This document shows, piece by piece, positions 35,901 to 43,416 of a stretch of 64,000 nt of DNA. The DNA lies in assembly GCA_913055625.1 (NCBI GenBank), contig CAJXJW010000005.1:225250-289249 (forward strand). The letters are read 5' to 3'. This stretch comes from an uncultured Pseudomonadota bacterium (GTDB lineage: Bacteria; Pseudomonadota; Gammaproteobacteria; Steroidobacterales; Woeseiaceae). The position numbers and the translations under genes are program-made. Position 1 is the stretch's first letter. Each line of letters starts with the position of its first letter. The notes under the pieces are model-generated. The model was given only the letters and a program-made list of their open reading frames with translations, was not told where the DNA came from and did not search any database.

Positions 35901-37009
35901 ATGCCGTCGACAATCGTGAAGGAACCGCCGTCGAAATCGAGCCAGAGCTCGCGCATGAGCACCAGGTCGTTGTCATTGTCCGCGCGACCGCGGCTGCGCT
36001 CCTCCACCACCAGGGACTCGCCCGGCAGGACGCGGAATGCCGGGAGCTCGAGCCACTCGTCGGGTACACGCGCCTGCTCGGGGTCGAGCGGCGGCAGTCC
36101 GCCGGGCACGGCGACTCGCAGGGACTCGTCGGCCTGGAAACTCCACACTTCGTCATCCGGCAGGTTGTCGCGAGTCGCCGGCAGCGTCACGGCGGAGGCG
36201 ACGCCCGGCGCACGGGCCGTCAGCGTCACGACCCAGCGACCGGGACGCACCTGCAGGCGCAGGCGCCCGTCCGCCTCGAGCCGCGCCGGCAACGGGCTCT
36301 GCAATGCCAGTGGAAGATAGCCGTCGGGAAGCACCGGCCCGAACGTTGCCTCCCGCACGGCGCCGGACACGTCGATCGCGAAGCGGGTAACGAGCCGGGT
36401 CGGCACCCCGTCCGCGACCAGCCGGTAGACGTTGACGTCAAGCGAATCGGCCGCCGCGACCGTTCGTTCCTGTTCGCCGAAGAAGATCGCACCGCGCTCG
36501 ATCTCCGGCCGCGCCACCGCCGCGCCGTCGACGGTCAGCGCGATGAGCCCGCTTTGCCGCGGCACGCGCAGCGTGCCCGGGCGTTCCTGCCAGGTGAGCC
36601 GCCCGGCGACGCGGTGCTGTCCGGGTTCGAGGCGCACGGCGGGCGCACCGTTCTGCAGCAGCACGGTGGCCGGGCGGCCGTCCACGGTGACGGCTTCCGG
36701 CCAGTACTCGGTGTCGCCGGGCAAAGCGACCCAGCGGTCGTCGCCGCTGATCGTCCACTCCTGGCTGAACGTGGCACCCCGCGCCCCGGCATCGAGTTGC
36801 AGCGTGCCCGGCCACTCGCACAGGTAATCCTCCGGCGCCGCGCCGCTCTCGTCGAGGACCAGCGGGCAGTCGAGGTATTCCTTGCCGTCGAGGACCCAGT
36901 CGCGCCAGTCCTCGAGTGCGCCGGGGACCGGCACGTCCTGCGCCGTCGCCAGCGTCATCCACAAGAGCAGCCCTGCCGCGAGCGACGCGGCAATCCTCGA
37001 ATTCGGCAT
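32954..37009 (-). CDS. Very large multi-domain membrane protein of unknown function
   Basis: The 1351-residue protein has a signal peptide (1-24). A periplasmic domain (about 25-470) is followed by membrane helices at about 475-505, 512-535 and 545-562. A loop (563-680) carries EEIIVSG at 620-626. Further helices are at about 684-703 and 718-735. A second periplasmic region spans 740-1165. C-terminal helices lie at about 1172-1190, 1200-1228, 1247-1270 and 1305-1330. The periplasmic parts are beta-rich and repeat short PG-[QRE]-H segments: RLEPGQHRVAGRL (126-138), RVPKGRHAITLRG (827-839) and PVLPGEHDVEITW (1113-1125). I recognise no family. The ATG at 37009 has GGGGAGGG upstream. It leads a four-gene overlapping operon. 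Confidence 0.85.
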   Translation of the reverse strand: MPNSRIAASLAAGLLLWMTLATAQDVPVPGALEDWRDWVLDGKEYLDCPLVLDESGAAPEDYLCEWPGTLQLDAGARGATFSQEWTISGDDRWVALPGDTEYWPEAVTVDGRPATVLLQNGAPAVRLEPGQHRVAGRLTWQERPGTLRVPRQSGLIALTVDGAAVARPEIERGAIFFGEQERTVAAADSLDVNVYRLVADGVPTRLVTRFAIDVSGAVREATFGPVLPDGYLPLALQSPLPARLEADGRLRLQVRPGRWVVTLTARAPGVASAVTLPATRDNLPDDEVWSFQADESLRVAVPGGLPPLDPEQARVPDEWLELPAFRVLPGESLVVEERSRGRADNDNDLVLMRELWLDFDGGSFTIVDGIEGEMRRDWRLDMQPPYRLESAAEDGAPLLVTAGGGDDDAGIEVRSSYLVLSALARVDAGGRLPATGWDQRFSRASVELYLPPGHKLLAAAGADTARGSWATRWQLLDFFLVLIITIAAWRLFGVAGGVVALAALVLSYQEANAPVWLWLNLLVAAALLTVAPAGRLRTAVRVYAGASALLLVLALVPFAAQQLRIAIYPQLDPQGTVFDDSYLVGPASVPAAPPGEAKREMDGRAMTFDAPVAAEGQAMEEIIVSGVRVDKLSGSYARYAPNAIVQTGPGIPDWQWNRYSLGWSGPVEPTQDLRLVILPRWVVSLLRVVEVGLLLAFLAIAASHMLGRRWRLPGGLAIGRAAAGILVLAFAAVPEARASVPTPELLRDLERRLTEPADCAPRCAEITAAAVSVRGNDISLLLAIDALEDSAVPLPGAYRGWRPTAVRIDGNAPADVRRGEDRVLRVRVPKGRHAITLRGAAGDADTLEIPFPAPPRSVEVDADGWSVAGLRGRHLVSGALQLTRVRQATDTDSTARWEATRFPPFVSITRTVELDLDWTVTTQVSRIAPVEGALSLRVPLLPGESVLTESLDVEDGELLVNMAPRQPSMTWQSRLPRSAELRLEMPDGVAWTETWQVGAGSVWHVEFDGLPESASDAGGGVRTSVFHPRGGEALVISATRPDAVEGGTLAFDRVWLEVNQGQRSRETTLSLDMRSTRGAQHVLVLPGNAELLSVEIDFDTEPLRIEDGRLAIPVLPGEHDVEITWREAVPAAIAARMPVVDLGAPASNVTQTLELPPSRWLLGASGPVLGPAVLYWSELAVLVLFAWILSRIEFTPLRFRHWLLLGLGFSTFSWGVFAVVVAWLVAVGARDRWRPETTPALYNTQQAGIIVLTAIALLAIVVSLPLGLLGVPDMSVTGNGSWGNHLQWFADRAEGVPPTAVAWSVPLWVYKALILAWALWLSLALLRWLPWTWQCFAKDGFFRSRTETVVR

Positions 37010-37036
37010 GTGAACCCTCCCCTGGGGTATCCCGAC

Positions 37037-37066
37037 ACTATACGTCAACGCGAGAACCGGCCGTAA
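37037..37066 (-). promoter_or_regulatory. Possible promoter for the 1351-residue protein operon
   Basis: On the minus strand TTACGG is followed after 18 bp by TATAGT, a good -10 box with a weak -35 box. It lies 28-57 bp upstream of the ATG and immediately after slyX, so the large operon probably has its own promoter. Confidence 0.35.
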
Positions 37067-37081
37067 CGGGTTGCGGGCGCC

Positions 37082-37288
37082 TCAGTAATGCGGCGGCGGC
37101 TCCGAATCTCCCGCGTCCCGCCCGCGCGACTCGTGCATCTGCGCGACCTGTTCGGTGAGCGCCGTGAACAGGCGTTCGAGGCGCGTCAGGCTCTCCTGGT
37201 GCCGGGTGACGACGGCGTTGAGTTCGTGCATCGCCTGGTCGAGATGCGCGAGCTTGGTTTCGATGTCGATCAGGCGGTCTTCGCTCAT
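37082..37288 (-). CDS. slyX: SlyX family coiled-coil protein
   Basis: The 68-residue protein starts MSEDRLIDIETKLAHLDQAM, forms one long amphipathic helix or coiled coil, and ends in the family tail EPPPHY. SlyX is a small cytoplasmic protein of unknown role, found near slyD/fkpA in enterics. GGAGAACCTC lies before the ATG. It is divergent from uup across 62 bp. Confidence 0.92.
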   Translation of the reverse strand: MSEDRLIDIETKLAHLDQAMHELNAVVTRHQESLTRLERLFTALTEQVAQMHESRGRDAGDSEPPPHY

Positions 37289-37350
37289 GAGGTTCTCCGG
37301 GTGGCGGGCCAGTGTATCCTAGCGAACCTCTGCCCACGCATTGCGTTCCC

Positions 37351-39255
37351 ATGTCCCTGCTACGTTTCGACGAAGTCTCCCTGGAGTTCGGTGACCAGCG
37401 CATTCTTGCGGACGCGAGTTTCGCGATCGAGCCCGGCGAGCGCGTGTGCCTGATCGGCCGCAACGGCGCGGGCAAGTCGACGACGCTGAAACTGATAGCC
37501 GGGCACCTGGAGCCGGACCGCGGCGAGATCGTGTGCCGCGACGGCCTCGTCGTGAGCGAACTGCCGCAGGAGTTGCCGGACGCCATGTCACTCGGCGTGC
37601 GCGAGGTCGTCCGGTCCGGCCTTGCCGGCGTCGAGGCATTGCTCGCCGAGTTCCAGCGCCGGTCCGCCATGGACCTCGATCGCGACGGCCTGCGCGAACT
37701 CGAGGCACTGCAGGCACGCATCGACGCGCGCGACGGCTGGCACATCGATCAACGCGTCGAGACCACGATGACCGAGCTGGAGCTGCCGGCCGACCGCCGG
37801 ATGAGCGAACTGTCCGGCGGCTGGCGGCGCCGCGTCGTGCTCGCCCGCGCGCTCGTGCAAAACCCCGATCTGCTCCTGCTCGACGAGCCGACGAATCATC
37901 TCGACATCGCGACGATCCGCTGGCTCGAGGACCGTGTCTACAACTTCGCCGGCAGCGTGCTGTTCATCACGCACGACCGCGCCTTCCTGCAGAAACTCGC
38001 GACCCGGATCGTGGAGATCGACCGCGGCACGCTGACGAGCTGGCCGGGTGACTACGATAACTTCCTGAGGCGAAAGGAAAAAGCGCTCGAGGACGAGGCG
38101 GTCGCCGACGCCCGCTTCGACAGGACGCTCGAGCAGGAAGAGGCCTGGATCCGGCAGGGCATCAAGGCCCGGCGCACCCGCAACGAAGGGCGCGTACGCG
38201 CGCTCGAACGCATGCGCGAGGCACGCGCGCTGCGCGTCACGCGTGAACCGACGGCGCGCATCACGATCGAGGAAGCGGACCCGTCCGGCCGCAAGGTGAT
38301 TCGCGCGAAGAACGTCTGCTTTCGTTACGACGAACCGCTGATCGAGAACTTCTCGCTGCGCGTGATGCGCGGCGATCGCATCGGGCTGATCGGCAACAAC
38401 GGCGTCGGCAAGACGACGCTGCTCAGGCTACTGCTCGGCGACATCGAACCCCAGGCCGGCACGATCAAGTTCGGCACGAACCTCGAGATCGGCTACTTTG
38501 ACCAGCTGCGCCAGTCACTGGACCCGGAAAAGTCCGTCGCCTACAACGTCGCCGAGGGCCGCACCCACATCCGGTTCTACGGCAAGGACCGGCACGTCGT
38601 CGGCTACCTGAAGGGCTTCCTGTTCTCGCCCAAACGCTCGATGACGCCGGTCAAGGCGCTGTCCGGCGGAGAGCGCAACCGCGTCATTCTCGCGAAACTG
38701 TTCACTCGGCCGGCCAACCTGCTCGTGCTCGACGAACCGACGAACGACCTGGACATCGAGACGCTCGAGGTGCTCGAGCAGAAGCTGTGCGAATACAACG
38801 GCACGCTGATCGTCGTCAGCCACGACCGGCAGTTCCTCGACAACGTCGTGACGAGCACGATCGTGTTCGAAGAGGACGGCCAGGTCCGGGAGTACGTCGG
38901 CAACTACAGCGACTGGCTGCGCCAGGGGCACACGCTGACCGTGCGTGACGATCCGAAGCCCGATCGCGAATCGGGGGCCGTGCGCAACGACGCACGTGCA
39001 CGCAAGGCGTCGACAAAACTCAGCTACAAGGACCAGCGCGAGCTGGACGCATTGCCGGGCGAGATCGAGTCACTGGAACGCCGTGTCGCGGAACTGCAGG
39101 GGCGCATCGCCGCGCCCGGCTTCTACGCGGGCGATGCGCCGTCGGTACAGGCGACGCTCGCCGAGCTACGCGACGCCGAGACGCAGCTCGAAGCGCGAAT
39201 CGAGCGCTGGGCCGAACTGGAGGCGCTCAGCGAGAAGCTGCAGGCGGGAGCATGA
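37351..39255 (+). CDS. uup: ABC-F family ATPase Uup
   Basis: Uup is a cytoplasmic ABC-F protein acting on ribosomes, linked to ribosome assembly and precise transposon excision. The 634-residue protein starts MSLLRFDEVSLEFG. It has two ATPase modules with Walker A GRNGAGKST and GNNGVGKTT, signatures LSGGWRRRV and LSGGERNRV, and an interdomain linker around 230-300. The C-terminal coiled coil (KLSYKDQRELDALPGEI and later) is the Uup DNA-binding part and separates it from YheS. The ATG at 37351 is the family start. Its 3' end overlaps the convergent GNAT gene by 29 bp. Confidence 0.95.
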   Translation: MSLLRFDEVSLEFGDQRILADASFAIEPGERVCLIGRNGAGKSTTLKLIAGHLEPDRGEIVCRDGLVVSELPQELPDAMSLGVREVVRSGLAGVEALLAEFQRRSAMDLDRDGLRELEALQARIDARDGWHIDQRVETTMTELELPADRRMSELSGGWRRRVVLARALVQNPDLLLLDEPTNHLDIATIRWLEDRVYNFAGSVLFITHDRAFLQKLATRIVEIDRGTLTSWPGDYDNFLRRKEKALEDEAVADARFDRTLEQEEAWIRQGIKARRTRNEGRVRALERMREARALRVTREPTARITIEEADPSGRKVIRAKNVCFRYDEPLIENFSLRVMRGDRIGLIGNNGVGKTTLLRLLLGDIEPQAGTIKFGTNLEIGYFDQLRQSLDPEKSVAYNVAEGRTHIRFYGKDRHVVGYLKGFLFSPKRSMTPVKALSGGERNRVILAKLFTRPANLLVLDEPTNDLDIETLEVLEQKLCEYNGTLIVVSHDRQFLDNVVTSTIVFEEDGQVREYVGNYSDWLRQGHTLTVRDDPKPDRESGAVRNDARARKASTKLSYKDQRELDALPGEIESLERRVAELQGRIAAPGFYAGDAPSVQATLAELRDAETQLEARIERWAELEALSEKLQAGA

Positions 39256-39748
39256 CCGGCCGCGTGAGAAAGTAGCAGGCGTCGCGAAACCCGGCGCGGT
39301 CGTCCGGGAAGTCGGCCTCGCGAAACCCGGCCGCCCGGTAGCAGCCGAGCGCCGCGGCGTTGTCGCGGAACACGAACAGCGAACACTCCGGGTGCGAAAA
39401 CAGCGCGTGCCCTGCCGACACCAGCCCCTCGATCAGCCGCCGGCCGACGCCTTTCCCGCGTGCATCAGGCCGGGCAACGAGCCGCGCTAAGTGGTTCCGC
39501 TGCCGGTATTCGTATACCTGTCCGAAGCCACAGGACCGGCCCGCGGGATCCTGCAGGATGAAACTCGCCATGGACGGCCAGTGGCAATCTTCGCGAAACG
39601 ACGCGGGAGTGAACGGGTAGCGGAATGCCGGGCCGCCCCAGGCATGCACGTCGCCGGCGTCGCCGAACCACCCCATCAGCGCGTCGATGTCGGCCTCGAC
39701 CGCGGGACGCAGCTCCCAGCCGTCGTCGAAGCTAGGTGTCCGCACCAT
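39227..39748 (-). CDS. GNAT family N-acetyltransferase
   Basis: The 173-residue protein has the GNAT acetyl-CoA site VARPDARGKGVGRRLIEGLV (about 91-110) and the C-terminal NAAALGCYRAAGFRE (about 130-144). The substrate is unknown. A double tail-to-tail overlap with uup (29 bp) and a 17-bp overlap of its 5' end with nhaA show tight packing. It probably shares a transcript with nhaA. Confidence 0.9.
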   Translation of the reverse strand: MVRTPSFDDGWELRPAVEADIDALMGWFGDAGDVHAWGGPAFRYPFTPASFREDCHWPSMASFILQDPAGRSCGFGQVYEYRQRNHLARLVARPDARGKGVGRRLIEGLVSAGHALFSHPECSLFVFRDNAAALGCYRAAGFREADFPDDRAGFRDACYFLTRPVMLPPAASR

Positions 39749-40919
39749 CGCGCGGCAGCGAGCGTCTCAGCAACAGGTATCCGACGACGCCGGACAGGAC
39801 CGAACCGAGCAGGATGCCGAGTCGCTCATCGAACAGCAGTGCCGCATCCAGTGGCCGGTCCTCGAACGCGAGGCCGCCGATGAACAGGCTCATCGTGAAG
39901 CCGATCCCGGTGAGCACCGACACGCCGTACAGCGATCCCCAGCCGGCACCGTCCGGCAGCCGTGCAATGCCGAGCCGGATCGCCAGCGCGCAGAACGCGA
40001 ACACGCCGACCTGCTTGCCGACGAACAAGCCGAGCGCGATGCCGAGCGGCACCGGGTGCAGCAGGCTTTCGAAGCTCACGCCGGAGAGGTTCACGCCGGC
40101 ATTGGCGAACGCGAACAGCGGCAGCACCAGGAATGCCACGGCCTGGTGCAGATCGTGTTCGAGCGACTTCAGCGGCGAATGCCCCGGATCCGACGGGTCA
40201 CGCATCGGTATGAAGGCCGCCAGCGCAACGCCGGCGAGCGTGGCGTGCACGCCCGACTTGAGCACTGCCGTCCACATGACGATGCCGATGGCGATGTACG
40301 CGGAAATCGACGCGACCCGGCGCCAGCTCAGGATGCCGAGCACGACCAGGCACACACCCGCGACGCCGAGCGCCGCCACCGACAGGCCGGACGTGTAGAA
40401 GATTGCAATGATGACGATGGCGCCCAGGTCGTCGAAGATCGCGAGCGACACCAGGAGGACTTTCAGCGACAGCGGCACCCGGTTGCCGAGCAGGCTCAGG
40501 ATGCCGAGCGCGAACGCGATATCGGTGGCGGCCGGGATGGCCCAACCCTGCATGGCAACCGGGTTGTCGTGGTTCAGCGCCACGTACAGCCCGACCGGCA
40601 CCGCGATGCCGCCGATCGCGCCGACCGCGGGCAGCAGCACGTTCGCGGGCCGCGACAGCTCGCCCTCGAGGAGCTCGCGCTTGAGCTCGAGCCCGATGGC
40701 GAAGAAGAACACGGCCATCAGACCGTCGTTGATCCAGAGGATCAGCGGCTTGGCGACCTCGAGGGCGCCGACCCGAAACTCGACGGGAACCTCGAGCAGG
40801 AGCTGGTACCACGGCTCCAGCGGGGAATTCGCGACGATGATCGCCAGCACCGCCGCGAACATCAGCAGGATGCCGCCGGCCGACTCCTGGCGCAGGAAAT
40901 TGCGGATCGTAGTCTGCAT
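39732..40919 (-). CDS. nhaA: Na+/H+ antiporter NhaA
   Basis: NhaA exports sodium (or lithium) in exchange for two protons at high pH. The 395-residue protein has about twelve helices. The paired aspartates of the ion site are in AIFDDLGAIVIIAIFYTSG (near residue 165), and the start MQTTIRNFLRQESAGGILL is typical. PVGLYVALNHDNP and GIGFTMSLFIGGLAF are conserved. It follows the TerB-like gene by 15 bp. Confidence 0.97.
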   Translation of the reverse strand: MQTTIRNFLRQESAGGILLMFAAVLAIIVANSPLEPWYQLLLEVPVEFRVGALEVAKPLILWINDGLMAVFFFAIGLELKRELLEGELSRPANVLLPAVGAIGGIAVPVGLYVALNHDNPVAMQGWAIPAATDIAFALGILSLLGNRVPLSLKVLLVSLAIFDDLGAIVIIAIFYTSGLSVAALGVAGVCLVVLGILSWRRVASISAYIAIGIVMWTAVLKSGVHATLAGVALAAFIPMRDPSDPGHSPLKSLEHDLHQAVAFLVLPLFAFANAGVNLSGVSFESLLHPVPLGIALGLFVGKQVGVFAFCALAIRLGIARLPDGAGWGSLYGVSVLTGIGFTMSLFIGGLAFEDRPLDAALLFDERLGILLGSVLSGVVGYLLLRRSLPRDGADT

Positions 40920-40934
40920 GCCGGGCGCAGCAGC

Positions 40935-41411
40935 TCAGTCGTCGACGTCCGGCATCGTTTCCGCGAAGTAGCGATCGTAAGCACGGTGCACGATGTCAGA
41001 CGTGATGCCGGCCGCCTCTACGGCCAGGTTGAACTGTTCCATCTCCTCGACCTCGCGCCGGCCGTCGGCGGCGATCACCTTGAGGGCCATCAACGCAATG
41101 TTCTCCTGCTCGCGGGCCGGCAGCGTATGTGCGAGGGTCGCGAGCGATGCGCCGAGAGAAGGCCGCTCCGCCATCTCGCTGATCGCGCGGGTCAGCAGTT
41201 CGAGTGCTTCTGAACCCGGAATGCGGAAGTGATCCTCCAGCAGTTCGAGCATTTTTGCCGATTCTTCCGGCTCGATGCCGCCCTTGCCCTTCGCGACGAA
41301 GATCAGCAGTGCCGCGACCAGGAATCGCTCGTCGAAGGTCTCGACGCCGTCGGCGGTCTCGACGACCAGCACGTTGCCGTCGAACTGCGTGTGAATGATG
41401 GTGTCCGACAT
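40935..41411 (-). CDS. TerB-like domain protein
   Basis: The 158-residue soluble protein is helical, with VAALLIFVAKGKGGIEPEES and ALMALKVIAADGRREVEEME, two acidic TerB-type metal-binding helix pairs (tellurite resistance TerB/DjlA N-terminal fold). No J domain is attached. The function is not known. It lies in the nhaA transcript, 9 nt after the shortened DUF1801 gene. Confidence 0.85.
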   Translation of the reverse strand: MSDTIIHTQFDGNVLVVETADGVETFDERFLVAALLIFVAKGKGGIEPEESAKMLELLEDHFRIPGSEALELLTRAISEMAERPSLGASLATLAHTLPAREQENIALMALKVIAADGRREVEEMEQFNLAVEAAGITSDIVHRAYDRYFAETMPDVDD

Positions 41412-41420
41412 GGCGTTTCC

Positions 41421-41648
41421 TCAGTCAGTCTCGTAGCGCCGGCGCATGTCGGCGACCGATGCCCGGATGAGCTTCTCCAGGACCGCGACGTCGACGTCCG
41501 ACAGCCGCTTGATGTACAGGCAGGACTTGCCCGTCTTGAACTTGCCGAGCTTGGCGAGCAGCCCGTCGAGGCCGCCAAGACCGCCCATGATGGCATCGAC
41601 GAACGCCTTGACGCTCGCCTGCGTGGGCCGGGTCTTGAGTGCCGCCAT
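41421..41648 (-). CDS. DUF1801 family remnant with internal deletion
   Basis: The 75-residue frame joins the first about 20 residues of a DUF1801 protein (KTRPTQASVKAFVD) directly to the last 50 (LLAKLGKFKTGKSCLYIKRL then SDVDVAVLEKLI). DUF1801 proteins usually have 120-140 residues, so about 60-65 core residues are missing in frame. GGAGGGGCA before the ATG is intact, so it can still be translated. It is probably a decayed gene. Confidence 0.75.
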   Translation of the reverse strand: MAALKTRPTQASVKAFVDAIMGGLGGLDGLLAKLGKFKTGKSCLYIKRLSDVDVAVLEKLIRASVADMRRRYETD

Positions 41649-41669
41649 TGCCCCTCCGTCCTTCGCCGC

Positions 41670-42293
41670 TCAGTGCGAGGTGCCGAACAGCCTGTCGCCG
41701 GCGTCGCCGAGTCCGGGGACGATGTACTTGTTGTCGTCCAGCCGCTCATCGATGGCCGCGGCATAAATCGTGACGTCCGGATGCGCCGCTTCCACGCGCT
41801 CGATGCCCTCGGGACAGGTCACGATGCAGACGACGACGATGCTGTCGGCGCCGCCTTCCTTCAACCGGTCGATGGCTGCGACGGTCGACCCCCCGGTCGC
41901 CAGCATCGGGTCGATGACGATGCAGGTGCCGCCGCGAATCTGCGGCGGAAAGCGCTCGTAGTAGGTAACGGGCTGCTTCGTTGTCTCGTCGCGGTACAGC
42001 CCGACGAAACCCACGCGGGCCGTCGGCACCAGCTCGAGGATGCCGTCGAGCATGCCGATGCCGGCGCGCAGGATCGGAACGACGACCAGGTCCGTGTCGA
42101 TCTTGCGGCACGGTGCTTCAGCGAGCGGCGTCTGCACCGTGACCTGCTTCGTGCGCACGTTCTTCAGCGCCTCGTAGCAGATGAACATCGTGATCTCGGT
42201 CGCGAGCTCGCGAAACCGCTTGTGGCCGGTCTCCGTATCCCGAATGATGGCGAGCTTGTGCTGCACGCAGGGATGGTCGATGCGTTCGGCCAT
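41670..42293 (-). CDS. upp: Uracil phosphoribosyltransferase
   Basis: Upp makes UMP from uracil and PRPP in the pyrimidine salvage pathway. The 207-residue protein has the PRPP loop VIDPMLATGGST (about 126-137), PILRAGIGMLDG and the C-terminal uracil site YIVPGLGDAGDRLFGT. Size matches the family (208). It lies between two shrunken genes, with 11 bp after the VOC fragment. Confidence 0.97.
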   Translation of the reverse strand: MAERIDHPCVQHKLAIIRDTETGHKRFRELATEITMFICYEALKNVRTKQVTVQTPLAEAPCRKIDTDLVVVPILRAGIGMLDGILELVPTARVGFVGLYRDETTKQPVTYYERFPPQIRGGTCIVIDPMLATGGSTVAAIDRLKEGGADSIVVVCIVTCPEGIERVEAAHPDVTIYAAAIDERLDDNKYIVPGLGDAGDRLFGTSH

Positions 42294-42304
42294 GGTTTTC
42301 CTCT

Positions 42305-42454
42305 TCAGTCGTGGGTGGACTCGGCCCAGATCGCGTATTCCGTGCCGACCGGATCCACGAAATGAAACCGCCGCCCGCCGGGAAACGCAAATATATCCTG
42401 ACTGATCGTCGCACCGAGCTCAACGACGTCGATACGTTTTTCCGGTCGGCTCAT
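42305..42454 (-). CDS. Short fragment of a VOC (glyoxalase-like) protein
   Basis: The 49-residue frame reads RIDVVELGATISQDIFAFPG and GRRFHFVDPVGTEYAIWAES, which matches the last beta strands of VOC-fold (glyoxalase/bleomycin resistance) proteins. The rest of the about 120-residue domain is absent. AGGAGGG sits 5 nt before the ATG, so translation is likely. It is a remnant or a very short member. Confidence 0.65.
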   Translation of the reverse strand: MSRPEKRIDVVELGATISQDIFAFPGGRRFHFVDPVGTEYAIWAESTHD

Positions 42455-42482
42455 CGGGCCCTCCTCGGGATCCTGGATGCCA

Positions 42483-43412
42483 TCAGACGCTGCGCAGGCG
42501 CAGTACGGGACGCTCCGCGTCGATCTCGACGACACCAAATGCGCCGCTCAGCACGTACGGCCCGTCGGATTTGCGGACGAAATTCGTGATCGCACCGGTG
42601 CCGAGCGTCGCCGCCGCCTCCGCCGGCACCGTCACGCCGTCCCGGCGCGTGGCGCCGCAATGCGGGAATTCGATGATCGCCGGGCGGATGCAGACGCGCT
42701 CGGCCGGGCGCGGTCGTTCGTAGAACGGGTGCTCCGGCGTGAGCTGCAGGTCGACGTCGATCATCAACGTTTCGCGCTGGTAACTCCAGGACAAGACGTA
42801 CGAGTGCTCGAGATCGACGCCGGAGAACTCCCGGAGTCGTCGCCAGCCAACCTCTTCCGCGTCGTCGTTCATCGGCCACTCGATGGCGTAGCGGCACACG
42901 TCGTGCGCCTCACCATCCAGTCGCATCATACTCTCATAGCGCAGGCCGAGTTTTTCCAGCAGCGCAACGGACGGCCGGTTTTCGGGCGAGACGATCGCAA
43001 TGACGCGCGACAGCCCGATCCCGTGGCGCGCATGCTCGAGCACCGCTGTCGCCGCTTCGAACGCGTAGCCGGCGCCGGTGTAGGCAGGCAGCAGTGCGTA
43101 GCCGATGTCAGGATCGGCGATGCCGGCCCGCCGGAACAGGCCGCAGATGCCGACCGGCTCACCGGTGCCCGCCAGGCAGACGAGGAACGGCCCGTAGCCG
43201 AATTCCCGGTAGGTCGCGAGGATTCCCTGCTCGAGCGCCTGCTTCGCGTCGTCAATCGTGCGCAGGCCGCGGTCGCCGACATGGCGAACGAATGCAGGAT
43301 CATTCCAGATGCCTAGCATGAAACCGGCGTCGGCGTCGGTCAGCCACCGCAGGTGCAACCGCGCCGTGTGCAGGCCGTCCCCGGCCGTCGGCGCGGTACC
43401 GGCGCCATCCAT
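42483..43412 (-). CDS. GNAT acetyltransferase fused to an unknown C-terminal domain
   Basis: About 309 residues from the ATG at 43412 (MDGAGTAPTAGD). Residues about 20-175 are a RimJ-like GNAT domain (TARLHLRWLTDADAGFMLGI, GYALLPAYTGAGYAFEA and ENRPSVALLEKLGLRYE). Residues about 185-309 form a separate domain (DLEHSYVLSWSYQRETLMID, PFYERPRPAERVCIRPAIIE) I cannot name, possibly a stand-alone family elsewhere. An ATG at 43451 would overlap the carbonic anhydrase gene by 35 nt. It ends 28 nt upstream of the VOC fragment. Confidence 0.82.
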   Translation of the reverse strand: MDGAGTAPTAGDGLHTARLHLRWLTDADAGFMLGIWNDPAFVRHVGDRGLRTIDDAKQALEQGILATYREFGYGPFLVCLAGTGEPVGICGLFRRAGIADPDIGYALLPAYTGAGYAFEAATAVLEHARHGIGLSRVIAIVSPENRPSVALLEKLGLRYESMMRLDGEAHDVCRYAIEWPMNDDAEEVGWRRLREFSGVDLEHSYVLSWSYQRETLMIDVDLQLTPEHPFYERPRPAERVCIRPAIIEFPHCGATRRDGVTVPAEAAATLGTGAITNFVRKSDGPYVLSGAFGVVEIDAERPVLRLRSV

Positions 43413-43416
43413 GGGC

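Noticed and set aside
34898..37066. 722-codon plus-strand frame opposite the large membrane protein
   Set aside because: The minus frame has a signal peptide, membrane helices and a good ribosome binding site; the plus frame has none.
39687..41213. 508-codon plus-strand frame
   Set aside because: Opposite nhaA, whose family motifs are clear.
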